A stretch of DNA of 64,000 bases from Actinomadura rudentiformis (GTDB taxonomy: Bacteria > Actinomycetota > Actinomycetes > Streptosporangiales > Streptosporangiaceae). A program made the translations under genes and the position numbers. The notes under the pieces were generated by a model. That model was given only the letters and a program-made list of their open reading frames with translations. It did no database searches and was not told the DNA's origin. The number at the start of each line of letters is the position of its first letter. Positions within the stretch are counted from its first letter, which is position 1. Below, piece by piece: positions 35,718 to 45,134 of this stretch. Location: the NCBI RefSeq assembly GCF_008923185.1, contig NZ_WBMT01000002.1, positions 124,001 through 188,000 on the forward strand, written 5' to 3'.

Positions 35718-36623
35718 TTGCTCCGACTGGTGCTCGCCGCCGGAGGTGCGCTCTCCGTACTCGCCACGGCCTGCTCGGCCGACCCGGAGGTCCCGGCGAC
35801 CCGGGCCGCCGAACCCGCCGACAAGGCCATGGTCACCGCGGACGAGGGGGCCCGGATCCTCAAGGACTGGACCGCCCGGCACAACAAGGCGGTCACGTCC
35901 GGGGACGAGCGGCTCTGGCGGGCCGCGGTCACCGGCGGCCTGGCGGCCCCGGTCAGCGCCCGCGTCCGCACGTACGGCCGCCTCCCCGCCTCGACGCGCA
36001 TCACCCTGCTCAACCCCGTCCTGTACGTGCCGAGGCAGACCGGCGGGGCCGCGAAATGGTTCGCCGTCGCCGCCCTGCAGCGGTCCGGCGGCAAGGAACA
36101 GCAGGTCCTCGCGCTCTTCACCCGTTCGGGTGACAAGGATCTGTGGCGGGCCGCCCACTGGCTCACCTTCAAGGGCAAACCGCCCGAACTGGCGTACGAC
36201 GCGCAGGGGTACGCCATCCCGGCCCCCGACCGGGGGCTCCCCGCCGCCCACGCGGCCTTCCTGGCCTCCGGCGCCCGTTCGGCGTTCACACCCGACGCCT
36301 ACACCATGGGCGCCCGCACCGCCTCGTACGGCAACTGGAAAGCCGACGCCGGCCGCATCGCACCCGGCCCCGGCACCTCCTGGGCCCTCCGCACCAAGGA
36401 CGGCGGCTCGCTGGTCTGGTACGGCCTCACGCAGCAGCGCACGCTCACCGGCGGGACCGAGCAGTCCCTGCCCGCCGACGTCCGCAACTACCTGATCCGC
36501 GCCAAGAGAAGACCTGGCGGCACCGTCCAGGCAGGCTGGCAGTGGCTGGCCATCGGCTACGCCCCGGCGACCGGCAAGAGCACCGTCCTGGGCGAATCGG
36601 TCTCCCTGACCACCGCCCGCTGA
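35718..36623 (+). CDS. Lipoprotein, member 3 of a three-copy family
   Basis: 301-aa lipoprotein starting at a TTG with a good ribosome binding site (GAGGTGGGG, 7 nt upstream). The signal LRLVLAAGGALSVLATAC ends at the putative lipidated Cys19. It shares the family plan: DEGARILKDWTARHNKAVTS helix, NPVLYVPRQTGGAAKWFAVA, LAYDAQGYAIPA, and DGGSLVWYGLTQQ. It is the shortest and most diverged copy and follows a 53-bp duplication. It probably shares a role with the other two copies, which is unknown. Confidence 0.73.
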   Translation: MLRLVLAAGGALSVLATACSADPEVPATRAAEPADKAMVTADEGARILKDWTARHNKAVTSGDERLWRAAVTGGLAAPVSARVRTYGRLPASTRITLLNPVLYVPRQTGGAAKWFAVAALQRSGGKEQQVLALFTRSGDKDLWRAAHWLTFKGKPPELAYDAQGYAIPAPDRGLPAAHAAFLASGARSAFTPDAYTMGARTASYGNWKADAGRIAPGPGTSWALRTKDGGSLVWYGLTQQRTLTGGTEQSLPADVRNYLIRAKRRPGGTVQAGWQWLAIGYAPATGKSTVLGESVSLTTAR

Positions 36624-36673
36624 CCAGCCCGCACCACCGCGCGGCAGCTGACCACCGCCCGGCAGGTGTCCAA

Positions 36674-39600
36674 TTACGCCTCTGTACTGGGGAGGGCGCT
36701 GGCGGTGACCAGGGTGCGGATGGCGCCCAGGGCGACCGACAGGGTGGCCAGGTCGAAGCTGTCGCTCTCCCAGATCTCGGTGAGGGTCTGCTGGGCGCGC
36801 AGGACGGCGGTCTCGTTCTTCTGCACCCAGTTGGCCAGACGTTCCTCCGGCTGGGCACCCGGCATGCTGGCGACCAGCACGTCACGGGTGAGGGCCGCGT
36901 GCGCCGCGTACAGGTCGTCGCGGAGCGCGGAACGGGCCATCGAGCGCCAGCGGTCGTCGCGCGGGAGGGCGATGATGCGCTCGCGCAGACGGCTGAGCTG
37001 GAGCCGGTCGGCCAGGTCGAAGTAGACCTCGGCCACCTCCTCCACCGCCCGGCCGGTCTCGTGCGCGACGCTGACCAGGTCGAACGTGGAGTAGGCGGGC
37101 ACCATCATCGCGGCCCGCTCGGCCAGCTCGTCCGGCACGCCGCGTTCGGCGAAACCGTCGCGGCGCTGCTCGAAGCCGTGCAGGTCGAGGCCCGCGAGGA
37201 TCTTGGGCAGCTGTGCGCCCAGGGTGTAGGCGCCGGTGGAGAAGAAGTCGATCGAGTCGCGGATGTCGAACGGGGGCCGCCGGTTGTGGAGCAGCCAGCG
37301 GGCGCCGCGCTCGGTGAGCTTGCGCGCCTCCAGCAACATCGCGATCTGGGTCGACTCGTCCACCTGGTACGACAGGGCCTCGACCGACTGCCAGAAGCGC
37401 GGCATGTCGAAGACCTCGCGGGCGACCAGATAGGCGCGCGTCACGTCCTGCGGCGAGGCCCCGGTCTCCTCGTTCATGCGGAACATGAACGTGATGCCGC
37501 TGTTGTTGATCACGTCGTTCACCACGGTGGTGGTGATGATCTCCCGGCGCAGCGGGTGCCGGTCCATGTACTCGCGGAAGCGGTCCCGCAGCGGGGTCGG
37601 GAAGTAGTCGACCAGCCAGGACCGCAGGTACGGGTCGTCGGTCAGGTCGGAGGTGACGAGATCCTCGTCCAGGGTGAGCTTGGCGTAGGCCAGCAGCACC
37701 GAGAACTCCGGCCCGGTCAGGCCATGACCGGACTGGCGGCGCTCGGCCAGCGCCTTGTCGTCGGGCAGGGACTCCAGCCGCCGCTTGAGCCGCCCGGCCC
37801 GTTCCAGCTTGCGCATGTAGCGGGCGTGGACGTGCAGCATGGAGGGCGACTGGGCCCGGGCCGCGGCGAGCGTCACGTTCTGCCCGTAGTTGTCGCGGAG
37901 CACGAGGTCGGCGACCTCGTCGGTCATCTCGTACAGCAGGTTGTCGCGCTGCTTGCGGGTCAGCTCGCCATCCCGGACCACCTGGTCCAGCAGGATCTTG
38001 ATGTTGACCTCGTGGTCGGAGGTGTCGACCCCGGCCGAGTTGTCGATGAAGTCGGTGTTGACCAGGCCGCCGTGGCGGGCGAACTCGATGCGGCCGAGCT
38101 GGGTGACGCCGAGGTTGCCGCCCTCGCCGATCACCTTGCAGCGCAGGTCGGCGCCGTTCACCCGGACCTGGTCGTTGGCCTTGTCACCGACGTCGGCGTT
38201 GTTCTCGATCATGCCCTTGACGTAGGTGCCGATGCCGCCGTTCCAGAGCAGGTCGACGGGCGCGAGGAGCGCGGCGTGGATCAGCTCGTACGGGGTCATC
38301 GCCAGCACGTCGCCGGCGATGCCGAGGGCCGCCCGGATCTCCGGGGTCAGCTTGATCGACTTCTGGGTGCGCGGGAAGATCCCGCCGCCCTTGGACAGCA
38401 GCTCGGTGTTGTAGTCGGCCCACGAGCTGCGCGCCAGCTGGAACATGCGCTTGCGTTCCTGGAACGACACCGCCGGGTCGGGGTCCGGGTCGATGAAGAT
38501 GTGCCGGTGGTCGAACGCGGCGACCAGCTTGATGTGCTCGCTGAGGAGCATCCCGTTGCCGAAGACGTCACCGGACATGTCGCCGATGCCGACGACCGTG
38601 AAGTCCTCCTTCTGGATGTCCTTGCCGAGCGACCGGAAGAGGTACTTCACCGACTCCCAGGCGCCGCGCGCGGTGATCCCCATCGCCTTGTGGTCGTAGC
38701 CGATCGAGCCGCCGGAGGCGAACGCGTCGCCGAGCCAGAAGCCGTACGAGGCGGCCACCTCGTTGGCGATGTCGGAGAACGTCGCGGTGCCCTTGTCGGC
38801 GGCGACCACGAGGTAGGTGTCGTCGCCGTCGTGCCGGACGACGTTGGGCGGCGGCACGACCTTGCCGTCGACCAGGTTGTCGGTGACGTCGAGCAGGCCG
38901 GAGATGAAGTGCTTGTAGCAGGCGATGCCCGCCTGCATGAAGGCCTCGCGGTCGGCGCCCGGATCGGGCAGCTGCTTGCCGACGAAGCCGCCCTTGGCAC
39001 CGGCCGGGACGATGACGGTGTTCTTGACCGCCTGCGCCTTGGCCAGCCCGAGGATCTCGGTGCGGAAGTCCTCGCGCCGGTCCGACCAGCGCAGCCCGCC
39101 GCGGGCCACGGCGCCGAACCGCAGGTGCACACCCTCGACCGTGGGCGAGTACACGAAGATCTCGTACTTGGGCCGGGGCAGCGGCAGGTCCGGGATGCGC
39201 TGCGGGTCGAACTTCAGCGACAGGTACGGCTTGCGCTGGTAGTGGTTGGTGCGCAGCGTCGCCTGGATCATCGACAGGTAGGCGCGCAGGATGCGGTCCT
39301 CGTCGAGGCTGGCGACCTCGTCGAGCTTGCCGTTCAGCTCCTCGGCGATCCCCGCGCTGCGTTCCTCCTCGCCGCCCGCCAGCGCCGGGTCCAGCCGGCT
39401 CTCCCAGAGCCGGATCAGCAGCCGGGTGATCGAGGCGTTGCCGAGCAGCACCTGCTCGATGTAGCGCTTGCTGAACGTGGTGCGCGTCTGCCGCAGGTAG
39501 AGCGCGTACGCGCGCAGCACCATCGCCTGCCGCCAGTTGAGGCCGACGTGGAGCACCAGGGCGTTGAAGCCGTCGTTCTCGATGTCGCCCCGCCAGAGCG

Positions 39601-41518
39601 CGTTGAACGCGTCCTGGAACAGCTCCTTGATGTCGTCTTCGGCCACGCCCGCCGGCGGCTTGTAACGCAGGCCCAGGTCATAGATCCAGTAGGAGCGGCC
39701 GGGCTCGCTCGTGTCGATCTCGTAGGGGCGTTCGTCGACGACCTCGACGCCCATGTTGGTCAGCAGCGGCAGCACCCGGGAGAGCGAGATCGGCGGGCCC
39801 AGCCGGTAGATCTTGAGGCGGCGCTCGCCCGGCTCGGCGCTGAACGGCTCGTACAGGTTGATGGAGGTCTCGCCGTCGGCGTCGAGCCCCTCCAGCCGCT
39901 TGAGGTCGGCGACCGCCGTGCGCGCCGGGAAGTCGGCCTTGTAGCCCTCCGGGAACGCGTCGCCGTAGCGGCGGGCCAGCACGCCCGAACGTTCCTCGCC
40001 GCACTGCTCGACGATCGCGTCGGCCAGGTCGTCCTCCCACGAACGGGTCGCGGCGGCCAGCCGGGCCTCCAGTTCGTCGGCGTCCACGTCCGGGAGCGGG
40101 CGGCCGCGCTCGCCGCGCACCACCACGTGCAGCCTGGCGAGCATCGACTCCGTCACGTTCGCGCTGTAGTCGACGCTGACGCCGTCGAACGCGCGGCGCA
40201 GGATCTCCTGGATGCGCAGCCGGACCTTGGTCGTGTAGCGGTCGCGCGGCAGGTAGACCATGCACGACATGTAGCGGCCGTACATGTCCTTGCGCAGGAA
40301 CAGCTTGAGCTGGCGGCGCTCGCGCAGCCGCAGCACGCCCAAGGCGATCGGCAGCAAGTCGTCGACGGAGATCTGGAAGAGCTCGTCGCGCGGGTAGCTC
40401 TCCAGTATCTCGATCAGGTCCTGGCCGTCGTAGCTGTCGGCGGTGAACCCGGCGAGCTCCAGGACCTCCTCCAGCTTGCGCTTGAGGACCGGGACGTGCG
40501 CGATCGACCCGCTGTAGGCCACGTGCGTGAACAGGCCGAGGAAGCGGCGCTCGCCGACGACCTCGCCGTTCTCGTCGAACTTCTTCACCCCGATGTAGTC
40601 GAGGTAGAGCGGCCGGTGCACCGTGGACCGCGAGTTGGCCTTGGTGATCACCAGCAGGTGCTTCTCGGTGGCCTTCTCCCGCACCTCGGGCGGCAGCGCG
40701 GCGAAGCTGTCGGACTCGCGCTTGTCACCGCGCAGGATGCCGAGGCCGGTGCCCGGCTCGGGCCGCAGGACCGTGCCCTTCTCGGTGAGCGTGTAGTCGC
40801 GGTAGCCCAGGAACGTGAAGTGCCCGTCGGACAGCCAGTCGAGCAGCTCGACGCCCTCCGCCAGCTCCTTCTCGGGCAGCGGCGGCTCGTTGTCGCGGAT
40901 CTCCAACGCGATCTCGCCGGCCCGGGAGCGCATCTTCGGCTCGTCCTCGACGGCGACCCGCACGTCCTGGAGGACCCGCAGCAGATCCCGCTCGACCTGC
41001 TCCAGGCGGGACCGGTCGCTCGTGCGGTCGACCTCGATGTGGATCCAGGACTCGTCGATGTCGGCGTCACTGTCGAGCTTGCCGCGGAAGGCCTTCATGT
41101 GGCCCGCGACGTCGCGGTCGACGCCGAGCAGCGGGTGGACGACCAGATGGGCGGTCAGCTCGTGCCGGGTCAGCTCCATCGTCACGCTGTCGACGAGGAA
41201 CGGCATGTCGTCGGTCACCACCTGGACGACCGTGTGCCCGGGATCCCAGCCGAACTCCTCCAGGGTGGGGGTGAAGACCCGGACCTTGGCACGCCCCTGC
41301 GGCCGTTCCTCACCCAGCACCCGGTGCGCCATGGCGGGACCGCAGATGTCCGCCGGGTCCCGGGAGAGGAGGTCCTCGGGTGCGACATGCCGGTAGTACA
41401 ACCGGAGGTACGCGACCGCCTCCTCAAGGTCGGCACCGCGGGCGCCGGCCCCCTGCGCCCATGTCTCCGCCGCCCGCCGGAGCAGGTCGTCCTTAGCCTG
41501 ATCGAGCTTGCCGCCCAT
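36674..41518 (-). CDS. NAD-dependent glutamate dehydrogenase, 180-kDa class
   Basis: Large catabolic enzyme (1614 aa) that deaminates glutamate to 2-oxoglutarate with NAD. The N-terminal half contains ACT-like regulatory regions (VVQVVTDDMPFLVDSVTMEL and WIHIEVDRTSD). The catalytic centre lies near residue 845, with the active-site Lys in TVIVPAGAKGGFVGK. The nucleotide-binding part follows with VVGIGDMSGDVFGNGMLLS and IGEGGNLGVTQLGRIEFA. A helical C-terminal domain closes the chain. The ATG at 41518 is preceded by AAGGGGAG; the frame extends 16 codons further upstream without one. It is monocistronic. A 1796-codon antisense open frame is a GC-bias artefact. Confidence 0.94.
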   Translation of the reverse strand: MGGKLDQAKDDLLRRAAETWAQGAGARGADLEEAVAYLRLYYRHVAPEDLLSRDPADICGPAMAHRVLGEERPQGRAKVRVFTPTLEEFGWDPGHTVVQVVTDDMPFLVDSVTMELTRHELTAHLVVHPLLGVDRDVAGHMKAFRGKLDSDADIDESWIHIEVDRTSDRSRLEQVERDLLRVLQDVRVAVEDEPKMRSRAGEIALEIRDNEPPLPEKELAEGVELLDWLSDGHFTFLGYRDYTLTEKGTVLRPEPGTGLGILRGDKRESDSFAALPPEVREKATEKHLLVITKANSRSTVHRPLYLDYIGVKKFDENGEVVGERRFLGLFTHVAYSGSIAHVPVLKRKLEEVLELAGFTADSYDGQDLIEILESYPRDELFQISVDDLLPIALGVLRLRERRQLKLFLRKDMYGRYMSCMVYLPRDRYTTKVRLRIQEILRRAFDGVSVDYSANVTESMLARLHVVVRGERGRPLPDVDADELEARLAAATRSWEDDLADAIVEQCGEERSGVLARRYGDAFPEGYKADFPARTAVADLKRLEGLDADGETSINLYEPFSAEPGERRLKIYRLGPPISLSRVLPLLTNMGVEVVDERPYEIDTSEPGRSYWIYDLGLRYKPPAGVAEDDIKELFQDAFNALWRGDIENDGFNALVLHVGLNWRQAMVLRAYALYLRQTRTTFSKRYIEQVLLGNASITRLLIRLWESRLDPALAGGEEERSAGIAEELNGKLDEVASLDEDRILRAYLSMIQATLRTNHYQRKPYLSLKFDPQRIPDLPLPRPKYEIFVYSPTVEGVHLRFGAVARGGLRWSDRREDFRTEILGLAKAQAVKNTVIVPAGAKGGFVGKQLPDPGADREAFMQAGIACYKHFISGLLDVTDNLVDGKVVPPPNVVRHDGDDTYLVVAADKGTATFSDIANEVAASYGFWLGDAFASGGSIGYDHKAMGITARGAWESVKYLFRSLGKDIQKEDFTVVGIGDMSGDVFGNGMLLSEHIKLVAAFDHRHIFIDPDPDPAVSFQERKRMFQLARSSWADYNTELLSKGGGIFPRTQKSIKLTPEIRAALGIAGDVLAMTPYELIHAALLAPVDLLWNGGIGTYVKGMIENNADVGDKANDQVRVNGADLRCKVIGEGGNLGVTQLGRIEFARHGGLVNTDFIDNSAGVDTSDHEVNIKILLDQVVRDGELTRKQRDNLLYEMTDEVADLVLRDNYGQNVTLAAARAQSPSMLHVHARYMRKLERAGRLKRRLESLPDDKALAERRQSGHGLTGPEFSVLLAYAKLTLDEDLVTSDLTDDPYLRSWLVDYFPTPLRDRFREYMDRHPLRREIITTTVVNDVINNSGITFMFRMNEETGASPQDVTRAYLVAREVFDMPRFWQSVEALSYQVDESTQIAMLLEARKLTERGARWLLHNRRPPFDIRDSIDFFSTGAYTLGAQLPKILAGLDLHGFEQRRDGFAERGVPDELAERAAMMVPAYSTFDLVSVAHETGRAVEEVAEVYFDLADRLQLSRLRERIIALPRDDRWRSMARSALRDDLYAAHAALTRDVLVASMPGAQPEERLANWVQKNETAVLRAQQTLTEIWESDSFDLATLSVALGAIRTLVTASALPSTEA

Positions 41519-41907
41519 CAATACTCCCCTTGAGACCCTTCGCCACCTCGTTGTGGCGCCGCTCACTGCGCCAGCGTAGCCAGGAATCGGCGCAAAGCCG
41601 ACCGGCGGGGCCGCGACTCAGTCGTGGCATCGCGCGGCCGGTCTTCTCGCCGGACGGTTCGTCATCTCCCTGGCCGTTTTCCTGATCTTCCTGGCCTTTT
41701 CCTGCCCGATCGGTCCATGCCCTCAGGAGCCGGATCCGATCATCGTCGTCAGGCCCGATCGGCGCGTGCCTTCCGACCGATCCGGCCATGTCCTCAGCCT
41801 GATCGGTTCATCGTTCACGCGCTTGATCCGTTCATTTCCACGTGCCCGGTACGTTCGTCGTACTCACGCCGATCGATACGTGTCCCTGGGCCTGGCCGGT
41901 TCGTCGC
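41519..41907. other. Intergenic region with degenerate repeats
   Basis: 389 bp between the kinase 3' end and the glutamate dehydrogenase start, both on the minus strand. From about 41718 to 41905 it contains some nine degenerate copies of a 23-30-nt unit resembling ccgatcggttcatgcc. The open frames crossing it have unnatural composition and no ribosome binding site. The promoter of the dehydrogenase gene must lie next to 41520-41600. Confidence 0.5.
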
Positions 41908-43578
41908 TCAGACCGATCCGCCCGTTCCCGAGCTCGGCGATACCGTGCCGGAGCCGGGCGGGGTCGCGGGTCCCGAGGCCGTCCGCGTCGCCTTACCGCC
42001 GCCGGTGCCGTTCCCATTGCCGGTGCCAGTGCCGCCGCCCGTACCGGTCGACGGCGTCGTCGGCGGGGTCGTCGGCGGGGTCGTCGGAGGCGTCGTCGGA
42101 GGCGTGGTGGGGGGCGTCGTCGGAGGCGTGGTCGGCGGGGTGGTGGGGGGCGTCGTCGGCGGGGTGGTCGGCGGCACCGGCCGGGTCCGCGTGGGCGACG
42201 GGTTCGTGGTGCGCGTCGACTGCTGCGGGCGCGGCTCCGACTTGGTCGGCTGATCATCCGGTAGGCCGGAGTCCGCCGGCATGTCGGCCGGGAGGTTGTC
42301 GGCAGGGTTGCTCGCCGGGTTGGCCGGGCTCTCGCCGCCGCCGAGCGCGAGAGCGACCGAGGTGACCGCCACCGCGATCAGGACGGCCGCGGCGGCGCAC
42401 AGTGCGGCGGCCTTGGCGGGGATCTTGCGCAACGCCGGGGAGCCGGGGCGCCTGGCCGCGGATCCCCCGCCGCCGAGCTGGCCCGGGTGGGTCTCCTCGC
42501 CGAGAGTCCCGGCGTTCTCCGCGATGAACTCGGCGGGCGTCGGCAGGCGTTCAGGCTGGTAGTCCGGGCGGCGCTCGGCCTCGGCGCCATCGGGCATGTC
42601 CGCGACGATCCGTACGGCCTGGGTCTCGGCGGGCTCCGCCACTGAGGCGGCCGCCTGTGCCGGTCGGTCCTCCTCGCCGAGCTCGGCCGCCACAACGCTG
42701 CCGACGGCCAGGATCGCGGTGCCGTCGTCCTCCACGGCGGCGTCGGCGACGACCGGGGCGGCGACGGTGACCTCTTCGTGCCCGAGCAGCCGCATCAGCA
42801 CGTGCCGCGCCTGGGGGCGGGCGGACGGGTCCTTGCTGAGGCAGTCGCTCACCAGCTCGCGGAGCGGGCCCTCCAGCGGGCCCAGCCGGGGCTCATGGTG
42901 CAGGATCCGGTTGATCACGGCGGGGATGGTGTCCTGGCCGAACGGGGCCTGGCCGGTCGCCGCGAACACCAGGGTGGCCGCCCAGCAGAACACGTCCGCG
43001 GCGGTGCCGATCTCGTCGCCCTGGAGCTGTTCGGGCGCCATGTACGAGGGGGTGCCGATGACCTTGCTGGTCAGCGTGGTGGAGCCACTGATGGCCCGGG
43101 CCACGCCGAAGTCGATCACGCGCGGGCCGTCCGGGCCGATGAGCACGTTGTGCGGCTTGAAGTCGCGGTGGATGATCTTCGCCTGGTGGATGGCGGACAG
43201 CGCGGTCGCGGTGCCGACGGCCAGGCGTTCGAGAGCGGCGCCGCTGAGCGGGCCCTCCTGGGTCACCAGCTGGTTGAGCGACGGCCCCGGCACGTACTCG
43301 CTGACGATGTAGGGACGCTCACCGTCCGCGTCGGCGTCGATGACCTGGGCGGTGCAGAACGGCGCGACGCGTTTGGCGACCGCGAGCTCCCGCAGGAACC
43401 GCGCCCGCGCCTTGTCGTCAGAAGTGAGTTCCGCATGAAGGAGCTTGATGGCGACGCGCTTGCCGTCCTCCGCCTCGCCCAGGAAGACGGTGCCCTGACC
43501 GCCCTCGCCGACGCGGCCTATCAGGGCGTACGACCCCAGTCGCTCCGGATCCCCGGATCGCAGCGCCCCAACCTCCAT
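41908..43578 (-). CDS. Membrane-anchored Ser/Thr protein kinase with Pro/Thr-repeat tail
   Basis: 556-aa Hanks-type kinase. The glycine loop is GRVGEGGQGTVFLG (21-34), the catalytic Lys is Lys45 in VAIKLL, the loop is HRDFKPHN (Asp139), then DFG (156-158) and APE (181-183). The kinase domain ends near 280. An acidic juxtamembrane part, one transmembrane helix (ALCAAAAVLIAVAVTSVALA) and an extracellular tail follow. The tail consists of a run of PPTT repeats and a Gly/Thr-rich end. No PASTA or other folded sensor domain is present. The ATG at 43578 gives the standard kinase N-terminus; the longer frame upstream is basic filler. Confidence 0.9.
   Translation of the reverse strand: MEVGALRSGDPERLGSYALIGRVGEGGQGTVFLGEAEDGKRVAIKLLHAELTSDDKARARFLRELAVAKRVAPFCTAQVIDADADGERPYIVSEYVPGPSLNQLVTQEGPLSGAALERLAVGTATALSAIHQAKIIHRDFKPHNVLIGPDGPRVIDFGVARAISGSTTLTSKVIGTPSYMAPEQLQGDEIGTAADVFCWAATLVFAATGQAPFGQDTIPAVINRILHHEPRLGPLEGPLRELVSDCLSKDPSARPQARHVLMRLLGHEEVTVAAPVVADAAVEDDGTAILAVGSVVAAELGEEDRPAQAAASVAEPAETQAVRIVADMPDGAEAERRPDYQPERLPTPAEFIAENAGTLGEETHPGQLGGGGSAARRPGSPALRKIPAKAAALCAAAAVLIAVAVTSVALALGGGESPANPASNPADNLPADMPADSGLPDDQPTKSEPRPQQSTRTTNPSPTRTRPVPPTTPPTTPPTTPPTTPPTTPPTTPPTTPPTTPPTTPPTTPSTGTGGGTGTGNGNGTGGGKATRTASGPATPPGSGTVSPSSGTGGSV
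42050..42182. repeat. PPTT-coding tandem repeat in the kinase gene
   Basis: About ten copies of a 12-nt unit (ggcgtcgtcgg(a/c)-type) encoding consecutive PPTT tetrapeptides on the minus strand. Synonymous variation between copies suggests repeated expansion. Confidence 0.8.
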
Positions 43579-43919
43579 GCGTGGAACAGCCCCTCTCTCG
43601 ACTTGACCGGACCAAGTGGACCGCGGTCCGAAACGGTGCAGACCACACCTTCCGTCTGTGGGACGCCCCAAACGCAGGAAAAGTTGACCTGACTTGGCGA
43701 CCCTACGGCGCGATCTGCCCGGGCCGCTCCCTCTCCGGCCACATTTGACGCAGAGGGCCACCCTAGTCCCGAACACCCCTTCCGCGATACCGCCATGAAA
43801 CGGCCATAACCCGCGAATCCGCAGGCAGGAACGGGTTTTTGGCGAGTTTCACGAGTGTGATTCTCCCACCCCGGGTAGATCGTCGCCTAACGATCTTCGT
43901 TGTAGGAGGTAAGACAGGC
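43579..43919. other. Divergent promoter region between kinase and NlpC/P60 genes
   Basis: 341 bp with no credible gene. It was inspected for a c-di-AMP (ydaO-type) riboswitch, which often precedes actinobacterial cell-wall hydrolase genes, but the conserved blocks were not recognised. A TAGGAGGT ribosome binding site lies about 11 nt before the ATG at 43920. Confidence 0.4.
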
Positions 43920-45080
43920 ATGTCCATCCCGTTAAAGACCGCCTGCTGCGCGACGACAGTCGCGTTGGCCCTGGCCCCGAGCATGACCGAGGCGGCCGAA
44001 GTCACCCCAGCTGACAAGATCCATACTCCGGCCGAGAACCGGCACGAACCGCCCCAGGCAGGCCAACAGCCAGCCCAGGCGCCCAGCCGGCCCACCGTGG
44101 CCCAAGCAGCCAGCCAGGCCCCGGCCCAGAGCAGCGCGGCCGAGGCACCCGGTCAGGCAAGCGCGGCCCAGGCACGCAGCCAGGCCTCGGCGCAGAGCAC
44201 CAGCCAGACTCCGGCCCAGGCATACGACCAAGCCGCGGCCCAGAGAACCAGCCAATACAGCGCGGCCGAGGCACCGGGCCAGGGCAGCGCGGCCCACGTG
44301 CCCAGCCAGGAAAGCGCCGCACAGGCATCCAGCCAGGACAGCCCCGCGCAGACGCCCAGCCAGAAGAGCGCCGCACAGGCATCCAGCCAGCAGACACGGG
44401 CCTCGACAACAGGCCAGAGCGCACCCGTCAAGCCGTTCGGCCAGTTCGCCATGGCGCAGGGCTTCGTCCAGCTAGGCGTGGCACAAGCATCAAGCCAGGG
44501 GCAGGTGGTGGGGGCCGGTCACCTGTCACAGGGCCAGATCGTGGACACACCTCAAGTCACGCAGTACTCGAACCACCCGGCGCTGCCGACGGATAGTAGG
44601 CCGGGCGACAAGAGCAGAGCCATGACCCTGACAGCGATGCAACAGGCCGTGCGCGAGAAGCGGGCGCGGATGGAGGCCCGGTGGCAACGCCGAGCCGACC
44701 GCGCCGTGAGGTTCGCGCTCAAGCAGCGCGGCCGCCCGTACGTCTACGGCGACACCGGCCGCCGCGGCTTCGACTGCTCCGGCCTCGTCCAGCAGGCCTG
44801 GCGGCATGCCGGCGTCTCCGTGCCGCGCGTGGCGGCCACCCAGTACAGGAAGATTCGCAACCATGTGGCGCGCAACAAGCTACGGCCCGGCGATCTCGTC
44901 TTCTTCCATGGGCTGGGCCACGTTGGGCTCTACATCGGCAAGTCGCGGTTCATCCACGCGCCGAGCACGGGTCGCCGGGTGAGCATCGAGCGGCTGAACG
45001 GCCACTACCGCAGGAGCTACGTCGGGGCCGCACGTCCCGCCTGGAAGCCCCTGCCGGCAATCCCAACACGCATCCACTGA
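43920..45080 (+). CDS. Secreted NlpC/P60 family peptidoglycan hydrolase
   Basis: 386-aa exported endopeptidase. A signal peptide (IPLKTACCATTVALALAPSM) is followed by about 180 residues of low-complexity Gln/Ser/Ala repeats (AAQASSQ, AEAPGQ type). A short linker helix follows (MEARWQRRADRAVRFALKQR). The C-terminal NlpC/P60 domain carries catalytic Cys286 in FDCSGLVQQAW, His334 in LGHVGLYIG and His346 in FIHAPS. It cleaves D-gamma-glutamyl-diaminopimelate bonds in peptidoglycan. The ATG chosen gives the signal peptide and is preceded by AGGAGG. It ends directly at a long inverted repeat. Confidence 0.9.
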   Translation: MSIPLKTACCATTVALALAPSMTEAAEVTPADKIHTPAENRHEPPQAGQQPAQAPSRPTVAQAASQAPAQSSAAEAPGQASAAQARSQASAQSTSQTPAQAYDQAAAQRTSQYSAAEAPGQGSAAHVPSQESAAQASSQDSPAQTPSQKSAAQASSQQTRASTTGQSAPVKPFGQFAMAQGFVQLGVAQASSQGQVVGAGHLSQGQIVDTPQVTQYSNHPALPTDSRPGDKSRAMTLTAMQQAVREKRARMEARWQRRADRAVRFALKQRGRPYVYGDTGRRGFDCSGLVQQAWRHAGVSVPRVAATQYRKIRNHVARNKLRPGDLVFFHGLGHVGLYIGKSRFIHAPSTGRRVSIERLNGHYRRSYVGAARPAWKPLPAIPTRIH

Positions 45081-45126
45081 TCTGGCTGAACGTGCGCCGG
45101 ACCGACCCGGCTCACGTTCAGCCAGA
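45081..45126. promoter_or_regulatory. 14-bp-arm inverted repeat between NlpC/P60 and the HTH gene
   Basis: Perfect arms tctggctgaacgtg and cacgttcagccaga separated by 18 nt, with a nested 5-bp gccgg/ccggc stem. It begins the base after the NlpC/P60 stop and ends 8 nt before the next ATG. It can act as terminator of the first gene and/or operator of the second, which has no Shine-Dalgarno sequence and may be leaderless. Confidence 0.7.
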
Positions 45127-45134
45127 ATGACCCC

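Noticed and set aside
36143..41533. 1796-codon open frame on the plus strand, antisense to the glutamate dehydrogenase gene
   Set aside because: The minus-strand protein has full NAD-GDH motifs. The plus-strand translation is Val/Leu/Gly/Arg/His-rich filler without domains, caused by high GC at third codon positions.
43579..43919. c-di-AMP riboswitch upstream of the NlpC/P60 gene
   Set aside because: The conserved ydaO-type sequence blocks could not be identified; only a ribosome binding site is supported.
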